From the NCBI GenBank assembly GCA_026214975.1, contig CM047806.1:76795491-76859490 (forward strand): a stretch of DNA of 64,000 bases. The letters are read 5' to 3'. The translations under genes were made by a program, and so were the position numbers. The notes below the pieces were generated by a model. It saw only the letters and a program-made list of their open reading frames with translations, was not told the DNA's origin and made no database searches. Each line of letters begins with the position of its first letter. The stretch's first letter is position 1. Origin of the DNA: Gentiana macrophylla. Taxonomy: Eukaryota; Streptophyta; Magnoliopsida; Gentianales; Gentianaceae. Positions 56,001-64,000 of the stretch are shown piece by piece.

Positions 56001-57350
56001 ATATATTTACCACAACATAAGCAGAACAATATATGTAGAACAGAGTAGGAAAACCCGGAAAAAGCACATAAATAATGCAACAAATGTTTTAACAGTGAAC
56101 AACATTGCAAAGAGCAATGATAGGTTATGGAGAAAATGATGAACAAAAACAGGGGAAGTCAAATTTGTCCAAGCAAAGCTGTAAACAAAAGGAAGATCTA
56201 TGTATGACCAGGTTTCCACTGTTACCGAAGGGCAGAAAACAAATAATAGCAGATACACTTGTAGAGACCATGCTAAAGTAGATACGCATTGTAGTATTAA
56301 CGATTATTGATGAAGCCAATAATTGAATAGGTAAGTGAGAACATCAATGTGAAAACACAGTGGCGAAGAAATAATATTGGCTACCAAACGAGAAATCGGA
56401 ACGAAGCAATGGAACAGCAGAAAAGGTGCGAGTAAAACTTACCAAAATACAGTGATAAAAATTTGTTTAAGAATGTCATAACTGTACAGGGAATGTAGCA
56501 CAATGAGACACATACTTTGTAGTCAAAGCAACCTAATTTTGCTGGGAAAAAGTTGCATGATAAGTGTACCAAGGGACTGTTAAAGTAGGACCACTGTAAG
56601 ACATACAAAGCACATTTTTTTGTAAGTATTGAACTCACCTTTCATTGACAATGGTAAACTCTTGCAGCGGAGTAAGCTTTCCTCGTGCAACCAATTCTCT
56701 AGGGGTTTTGATGTCTATGACTGCAGCGATGATATCTGGGACTCCAAATTTACAGTATTTAGCAAAAGAGAAATCTATATAGATTACTAACTTCAACAGG
56801 AGAAATGGGAAGCATATTTTGCATAAGCCACACATACCTATTGGATTCCTAGTCCCAATGAGAGATGGAATGGCATCAAAAGAAGTCGTTTCTATATCAG
56901 GATAGACAAGCAACTCTTCTGCGTTTGTTATTGGACGTATGTAAGTTGATGCCATGAACACCCATTCCAATGTCATTCCAGGAGACAAATGGCGTACGGT
57001 TCTTTTATTGGTTGCACCTTTGCCTCTCCAATAATGTAGGTTGAAAATGGAGACAAAGTTTTGTGTAGGAGGCTAATGGTTTGGTCCCAAAGAATGCCCT
57101 CAATGCGATTCTGTTGCTTGACATAAGTATATGTGACAATCTTACACAAGTTAATGATGTTTTGCTTGTTTATGAGATTAGATTTTTATTTTTAACATAC
57201 CTGACTGTCTTCCATTAGTATTTTCTGCGTACGCCGGCCATCTTTTCCTGTATAGATATTGGTTTTATCTAGAACGACCACCTTTACCCTCCATTCAGTT
57301 GTGTTTGGTGTAACCTCAGCGATTGTTAAGTTTTGTGCTTTTCTAGCCAT
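53087..57350 (-). CDS. Helitron-associated RPA1-like single-strand-DNA-binding protein, many exons
   Basis: Exon 1 (57201-57350, 50 codons, ends LMEDSQ before GTATGT) is the first RPA OB-fold strand set. Exon 2 (about 56838-57124) shows NRIEGILWDQ and later TLEWVFMASTYIRP, with a frameshift near 57000 between them. Exon 3 (56639-56741) is joined in phase (VPDIIAAVIDIKTPREL). Short pieces at 56516-56590, 56443-56481 and about 56260-56335 fit the second OB fold. Then 54354-54511, 54053-54204, 53849-53969 and 53532-53725 join in frame: the third OB fold with the zinc ribbon CPKC...CNTC and VELKDDTRTITAIMFDKS. A last Lys/Ser-rich exon probably ends at 53087. In plant Helitrons RPA1-like proteins accompany RepHel and bind single-strand DNA. 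The interval 54520-56240 is unresolved, and the frameshift suggests decay. Confidence 0.8.
55304..55728 (+). CDS. Unidentified acidic protein, probably frameshifted
   Basis: 97 codons from ATG 55304, then a TGA at 55595-55597 that overlaps an ATG opening a 45-codon frame to 55728; a single-base indel near 55590 would join them into about 142 codons. The N-terminal part has a Pro-rich APPIPPTIDGVP segment, then a charged helix (ERDRKGQELYNSKLNEETMWKRM) that could form a coiled coil; the second frame ends very acidic (SSEEVGEEDHAE). It lies antisense, inside the unresolved middle of the RPA gene. I recognise no family. It could be a captured host-gene fragment or chance. Confidence 0.45.
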
Positions 57351-57479
57351 ACTGAAATATTATTTAAGTAAAATGGAATCACAATTAGATTTGTAACAGT
57401 ATTCATTTATTTTAGTTAACATTTTTGAATACTTATACAAGATAGTTTAGAAATTTTTACGTTAATTCTTAGGTAGTAA

Positions 57480-60400
57480 TTATGGTTGTAGGTAATTTTG
57501 TGCCCTCTGAATAATTTCACGGAACACAATATTCTGTGTTTTATTTGGTCGTATTTCATCTGCTAAAGTTGGTGGCGCAATGAGTACTCTTAATGCGTCG
57601 AACGTTCTAACTCTTGAAAGAGCAACATATAGTTGACCGTGGGAGAAGACAGGTTCGCGGAGGTATATACCAACGCTGTCTAATGTTTGACACTGGGCTT
57701 TGTTAATAGTCATCGCGTAGCAAAGTCTTATTGGAAATTGGCATCGTTTGAAGGCAATGCCAAACTTTTCGTTGTTTGTAGGTTGTAATGGAATTCTATG
57801 TAATATAGTAGTATGACCTTTGTGAGGTCCAGTTCCTATCTCTGCCACTATCGTATGTGTATTAAGTTCTTTACAAAGCATTCGAGTACCATTGCATAAT
57901 CCCTCAGTAGGGCTTAGATTCCTTAGAAGGATTACTGGTGAGTTGATTTTGAGCATCAGTTCATAAGGTGGCAAACTACTTGGATTTAATGAGTGTAAGA
58001 AATCTTCGTAGTCTCCTTGGTGCTGAGGGTCTAGAGTTGCATCGATAGCTGTATATGTTTTCATATGACCTTCAACTCTATTTAGAATTGCATGGTTAAT
58101 ATCATTAACACAAGTATTTGTAGCGGCTAGTAATACCCTGTTCATTAGAATGTCATAATTTGCATGAAAATTTCTCATATCCGGATATACAAAATCAATT
58201 AACTCTTGCAGTGATTTGTCTTCGTCAATGAATGGTATAGTTATTCTATGAGGCAAAACAATGTTTCTATCGTCATCCTCAGGCTCTGTACCATTACCGA
58301 TACGTAGAAGGTATGATGCGAAAGTGGGATCATTAATGGATCTCATATTCTGTGTTAATTGAATCTTTGTAAGGTAAGGCCACAAAGGTGAATGGAATAT
58401 GCTAGCATCTATTTGTTGTTCTTTAGTGCCCCTAGTCACTACGGGTAACACTTGTCTGAAGTCACCACCAAATATCACGGTTTTATTTCCGAAGGGCAAA
58501 TCTACCTCTGTTATATCTCTAAGCATTGTTGCAAATGCTTCAATTGTCTGACGATGTGCCATGGGAGCCTCATCCCAGATTATGACTTTTGCTTCCTTAA
58601 TTAGTTGTGCTGTTGCTGATTGTTTACTTACATTGGCAACTTTTTCTTCATCACTATGTAAGGGTAAATTGAAGCGTGAATGTGCAGTTCTGCCTCCAGG
58701 TAGCATACATGCGGCAACGCCGGAGGTTGCTGTGGCAAGTACAATATATCCTTGTGCCCGAAGTGTAGCCATAATTGCTTTGTACAGGTATGTTTTCCCT
58801 CTTCCACCAGGGCCATCAATAAAAAAAGATGTTGGTTCTCCGGCTAAAACCTTGGTCAATATCGTTTCATATGCATAGCGTTGTTCATTGTTAAGCTGAT
58901 TAATACCTAAAATGTCATTTGGAGAAATCTCTATATTCCTTTCGCATAATACCTCTTTCGCTGGCCCTTTTTCGCCCAACAGAAAATTTGCGTCTACACC
59001 AAGTTGGAAATCAAACAAGTTTCGACCCATGTTATCTAGGAACATTGATATATCTTGTAGAGCTTTTCTCCTTCCTTCTAACCTCAAGCACGTCATTGTT
59101 TCCATTGTTTTTATTATAATCCTCAGATAGCACGTGCTTATATTTGTCCCACAAAAGGCGAGGTTTGAGGAGAGCAAAAAGTAAGAATGGATGCAAAAAG
59201 ATACCGGAGTTGCCTTGGCATTTGGTAAAGGACAGCTTCTTCTAAACACTTATCAAGGTCGGAATCGATTGATAGCAAATTTCGAGCTAGAGCTGATTCC
59301 CTAAAAGTAGGATGAAGGTAGTTATTGAAGGTTAATAAATCATCATATGATGTAGGTGCCTTTACATGATTTAGCAATAAACGAAGGTAATATCGCTCGC
59401 CTTCCATTGGACCAAAGAGAGACAATGCGGCCAACAACCTTACCTTTTTCCGTTCACCCACGGCGTTTTCCGAATCCCAAATAAAAACTTCGAAAATGAC
59501 GATATAAAAGTTGTAAAGACATTGCGCTTGGTTAGTCTTGTTCATGTAGAAAAATTGTGTAAGCATTGTTTGTGATAGGAAGGTATTTGATACGACACTA
59601 TTTAGATCCTTCTCAATTGGGAAAGATATATAATGGTTATTTGGTAAATGTAACTGTAACACAATGACAGCTGGATGTATTTCAAACAAGTCGAAAGAAA
59701 ATATACGCCAAGCAGCCTCTGGGGGTGCAACCCATCGACCACGTTGATACTCTTCAATCTCATTATCAGAATCAAGAAGCGACATTTGGAAAGCAATTTT
59801 GTGTGGTCCTTTGTAGATATATTTGTATATGTATTTGACTAATTTAATGGTAGAACAAACTTCAACATTGATATGGCAATCATATTTTTCCAATAAATAA
59901 GGATTATATGGAACAACAAATCGGTTGTCAACCACACAACGTCGCACCACAGCAGATAATCCGTTGTTGCGACGTCTGTATTGAGGGTAACTATCTGCAC
60001 CATGGATAGTGCACTCTTGATACTGCCTTGGATACCTATTTTTGCATTTTTTGTTCTGCATGCAAGGGCTCTTAGGGTTTGATGATCCGCAAGGACCATG
60101 TATCATGTGCTTCAATACGAGTTTATGCAAGTGTGGATTTATTTCTGGGTCTGGTAATTCAGCACTTATAAAGCGGTCATATGCCTCAGAGTTCAAAGGT
60201 TTGCTATCCTTTGCCATAATAAGAAGTAAATGTGTATGAGGTAGACCTCGTTTCTGAAACTCAATAGAATATACTGATGCAGCTGGCTTTCCAAAAAATT
60301 ATCTTGTAAGAGATCCTTTTTTAAGAGTTCGAGTTTTGATTTGAAAACTCGAGAAAGCAAATCAAGACGGTTTTGGGGTAATTCGTTTGGAAGTAAATGG

Positions 60401-62102
60401 TCAGAAATTTCTGACCAAGATGGATTACATGTCATGGTTAGGAAGAAATCAGGTTTTCCAAACTGTTGCACTAAAGCCATTGCATCCATATATCTTTTTT
60501 TCATATCCCTAGGACCACCAACAAAAATGAAGGCGGCAATATCGCTTTTTTTTCCTACGTTAGAAGTGTTTGTGTTACCAGTGGCAATACTGTCAATTAA
60601 TCCTTGTAAGGATTCTGTCCGCACCTCTTTTTGTTGTTTATAAAAATATTCCAACCGTGAGGTCTCAAGCTTAACAAACATGTCTACAATATATTGTTGA
60701 AATAACCTCCCCGTATGTAGGAGCATGGATTGGTCATCCGCGCGGATCTGCATTTTGTAGCAGTAATATTGTCTACAAGAGACAATATTACGTTTACGAG
60801 TGGCCTTTTGAACAGCTGCAAACAAAGGAGTAGAATTCATCGTTAGAAGTAAAGAAACTATCTTTTTACTAAATACAATAAGAAGAGAAAGACATCTTGC
60901 CTTGTTCTTCTTGGTGGATGAGATGTTCTGCAGATGCGATATTTGCATCTAACACCTGAAGTGGCATGTGGCAATGGTAATTCTGCTTAGCCAAATTGGG
61001 TGGTAACTTCTCAATTCCATAATGCCACCCAATTTGTCCTCCGGGGAATATCAATGGATACTGTAATGGATCATAGCATCCATAGTTGTGACAAATTTTA
61101 TATGGTGTAGTGTTGTGGGAATATATTTGGATGTGGCATTTTGGATTGAAAGTAGTTTCGTCATCAACGGATATTATTCCAGAAATGTCACTACAAGTTG
61201 GTTCATTGTATAACCTTTGATCAAGCTTGGGATCACTGATAATATAAAACTTATACCTATCAAGAACCTCTAGGTCTTTAAGATGCCGCAAGAAAACAAA
61301 GATACACAGTTCCTAGCTAAGACCTCGCTTAACTTGAGCATAGTATCACGTGAAAACCTCTCGTAAATTTTTAAACGCTCTTCAACCTCTAACTCGGATC
61401 ATAGAAATACAGTTGAATTCCAGTTGATTGGTCAACTCCAGACTCTAATGGATTAAGGAAGTGGTGTATCTTGCCTTGCACTTTGAAAGTGTACACACCA
61501 AAGGTATTTTTAAGTAGTTCCTTGTCCTTTCTCGCCGAGAAGGTAGTAAATGCGAGGTTGTTATTGTATGTACGTGAGTATTTTTGGAATGCAACAGCCT
61601 CTGCATCACTCACAGTAAACAGATCACGTAAGGTACTTGGCATTGCTGGCATCACAATACTCAGCTCACCATCGGAACAGCAGAAGCACGGTGGTTCATG
61701 GAAGAAACGGAACGCAGAACAGTGAGGACATTTGGGTGCACTGGGTAAGGCTGAGTGTATTTGATCGTCAGCGATAGAACTGCTACGATTGGCTATATAC
61801 TCAGCACGTAACTGAATCCTTAATGCATTTGAAGGATAGAAGTTAGGATTTATGTATGCCCTAGAACATAATCTATCTACATTGGTTAATATTCGAGTAT
61901 TAGAGACCACAAGCATTTCAGAATTAGACACACCAGAAGAGCTTCTAACAGAAAAGGGCACTGAAGTAGTACCTAGGTCTACTTTTCGAGAAGCATAATG
62001 TGCACGCCGACGGGTGAGAAGAGATTGTTTGTCACTTTCACCCATACTTGCATAAGCCTGTCGTCGTTTTAAGTTACGCAAAATCCGTTTCTCATTATCC
62101 AT
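57480..62102 (-). CDS. Helitron RepHel (HUH Rep plus Pif1-type helicase), frame-broken
   Basis: Start Met at 62102. N-terminal zinc finger CPHCSAFRFFHEPPCFCC in 61389-62102; Helitron-like N domain in 60901-61291 (SDPKLDQRLYNEP; GCYDPLQYPLIFP) and 60305-60815 (ADIAAF-type text, FFLTMTCNPSW). The two join in frame across an 85-bp GC-AG intron (60816-60900). HUH motif His-Thr-His at 60230-60238; Rep tyrosines in YIYKYIYKG at about 59807-59833. Helicase from about 59065: Walker A GPGGRGKT (58791-58814), Walker B VIIWDEAPM, GGDFRQVLPV, INKAQCQT (normally Gly where Cys is), YVALSRVR. Frameshifts near 61300-61390, 60300 and 59065-59165 break it. The protein would nick and unwind DNA for rolling-circle transposition. 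Confidence 0.9.
60816..60900 (-). other. GC-AG intron in RepHel
   Basis: Minus strand: AACAAG|GCAAGA donor and TTTGCAG|CTGTT acceptor, 85 bp. Splicing joins the frames of 60901-61291 and 60193-60815 in phase, producing the run from an EEQ segment into VQKATRKRN and then the conserved SCRQYYCYKMQIR. Unspliced reading hits stops. Confidence 0.7.
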
Positions 62103-64000
62103 ATTCTATAATGCTACGAAATTATCAGTTCCTGACGTAGACAGTAAATACGCTCGCTGTAATATATGCATAAGACATATAGCACCGAGATGTAGCAAAT
62201 GCATGCATCCTCTTACGTATGTTACACATGCACAACAGGATGACTGGAACACTGTCTACGCATTTAGTATACTTCCTATAGTCACAAAGAGGAAGGAAAA
62301 GCAACTATTGGCAAGTAAATAATTAATATGACGACCTTCAACCTACCAATTATAGGAATAACTATGTAATATATTGTAAGTGCAAAGCAGACAGTAATCC
62401 TAACATGTAGCAGGAAACTGGGATTTTCTGTAGATCCCGTAACTACGGGGTTTGCAATAGATCCCCCAACTATTGAGGTTTGCAGTAGTACCTCTAACTA
62501 CACTGACCTTAAGCAAGTTTCTTCTGAGCAAAGCAATGTAACACCAATACCTTCTTCCGAAACTGCCCAAAAAGTCAGTCAGGTAAGCGGGAATCTAAAT
62601 TTGATTTATTTTTCATGCAACAAGCAAATACAGCAGTATCTAAGCACATAAAACATAGGAGAAGTTAAAAACTAAAGCTGCACAGCTAGAGAAGCAGTGG
62701 GAAAAATATATACATCAATAAACCTACTAATTCAACGTGTAAGCACAGCGATACATACTCAGTAATCCATCACCATTGAAAGATAACACCAAACAAGGGC
62801 AATGCATCCACCAAACAACAAAAATCCAAAAGGAAACGCGAAATAATGAAAGACACCCTCAAGCAAAAACTGTGTATTTGGTTAAGAAATCATTCAATAA
62901 ATATGCACTAACAAAATCAACAAACCATATATAGTTAAGTATCTAGAAAGATGAATGGCAGCTTAAAAAAAAAAAAAAAACAGAATGTACAGCAAGGAGT
63001 AGTACCTTATTAAGAAAGCGATGACAGAGAGTGCAAAAGTAATCGTCTTCGCTGTGAAACAAAAAACCGGAACGAAGCAACTCAACAATAGAACATGTGC
63101 AACCCAAAAAGGCTAAAAAAAAAACGATACACAACCAAACAGAGCAAAACAAAGCAGAAGAGAATCACAATTTACACCAGAAAACACTATACAACAATGA
63201 AAACAAACAATGAACCCAAAAATTATTTACCAACCCAAAAAACCCAATAACCCGAGAAGGGAAAAATAAAAACACAACAATAAATCGCAAAACAACCCCA
63301 AGAGCACATGCAATGTAACACATAACACAACTACCTGATGAAAGAACAAAACGAAAAGACTAAATGCCAAAAATTTTCCAGAAAAACTCAGCTAGAAAGC
63401 TAATGACATAAAAAAAACAGAAAGGAAAATTGAAGAGAAAACAATCAACGATCAACTAAAGAATAAACCGGAACCCAAAAAACCCAAGAAAAATCCCAGA
63501 AAGAATGACCAAGCTAACACTGAAATGCCAAAAAAACGAAGAAAAGAAAGAACAGCAGTTACCTTACCAAAAGCTCCTTCTTCTCCGACAATATGCAGCA
63601 CCGATTACAACAACGGAAACACCAGATAATGAGAACTGACCAAACGAGTTCAGGATGATAATGAAACAGAAACATTTCATCTGCATGCAAAAAATGGGTA
63701 TATATCCGACCAACGTTTGAAGAAACCTCGGTTGCCATTTAACATGATTTTTACCGACGAAGAAGGCGGTAGTGGAAGGTTGTCTTGTAGTAGCAACGAC
63801 GTCGTTTTAGCCCTGGAAGTGCGAAAAAAAAAAACAGATAAGACAAAAATGGTAGTACAACATCTAAATATATTAGTTACCTCTAAGTTTAGATATATAT
63901 ATATATATAATTTTTTTTTTATCTATATGAAAGAAAAAGGTAATTTAAATAAAGTAGAGTGGGTATAAAGGACATAATAGAAGGAAAAAATGTCAAAAAG
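62103..64000 (-). other. Upstream region of the Helitron, no gene seen
   Basis: 1.9 kb, rich in A-runs on the plus strand. The only structure noted is a threefold imperfect repeat at 62425-62506. Minus-strand frames are short and T/Phe-rich; the plus frame at 63717-63968 has no motif and covers a TA repeat and A-run. The Helitron 5' end is probably beyond the window. Confidence 0.5.
62425..62506. repeat. Threefold imperfect repeat of 26-28 bp
   Basis: Units at 62425-62450, 62451-62478 and 62479-62506 each begin TTTCTG or TTTGCA, contain TAG(T/A)..CC, and end in AACTA followed by a purine-rich tail. Confidence 0.75.

Noticed and set aside
63717..63968. 83-codon plus frame near the window end
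   Set aside because: Covers a poly-A run and TA repeat; no motif and no support on either side.

Overview
This is plant nuclear DNA, almost certainly from a dicot. The evidence is dense nested Ty1-copia and Ty3-gypsy LTR retrotransposons, a Helitron that carries an RPA1-like single-strand-DNA-binding gene with many introns, and a single-exon berberine-bridge-enzyme-like (BBE-like) flavoprotein gene. Nothing in it looks bacterial or organellar. Apart from the BBE-like gene (minus strand, 26990-28648), nearly everything is transposon-derived, and most transposon genes are broken by stops and frameshifts.

Layout, left half. 1-1477 holds a spliced gene remnant on the minus strand that I cannot name. 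1489-4257 is the 3' end of a minus-strand SIRE/Maximus-like copia element (LTR, polypurine tract, 3' ORF). 4258-~12375 is a plus-strand copia element whose protease region is interrupted by an internally deleted gypsy element (7587-10103, TSD CCTGC/CCTAC). 12402-20016 is a minus-strand Tekay/Del-like chromovirus with most of gag-pol missing; its left LTR holds a 43-bp-arm hairpin. 20028-24034 is the 3' half of a plus-strand Tekay-like element. 24035-26900 is a decayed minus-strand copia element plus a foldback element.

Layout, right half. The BBE-like gene follows. 29042-36261 is a Tekay-like 5' LTR split by a structurally complete copia element (30987-35971, 352-bp LTRs, TSD CTTGT). 36262-~39600 is its long non-coding leader. 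~39600-42604 holds Athila/Tat-like gypsy pieces. A decayed Tekay-like pol (42900-52532) is split inside its reverse transcriptase by a non-autonomous Athila/Tat-like element (43456-50830, TSD CTCGT). From about 52850 to the window end lies a minus-strand Helitron: RepHel (62102 to 57480) followed by an RPA1-like gene (57350 to 53087), with an unidentified plus-strand ORF lying inside the RPA gene.

How it works together: only the BBE-like gene looks like an intact host gene, for a secreted bicovalent-FAD oxidase. In the Helitron, Rep/helicase would nick and unwind DNA while RPA would bind single strands; RepHel is frame-broken as read, so this copy is probably non-autonomous unless the indels are sequencing errors. 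Many breaks are single-base indels in otherwise well-conserved coding sequence, so both real decay and consensus error remain possible.
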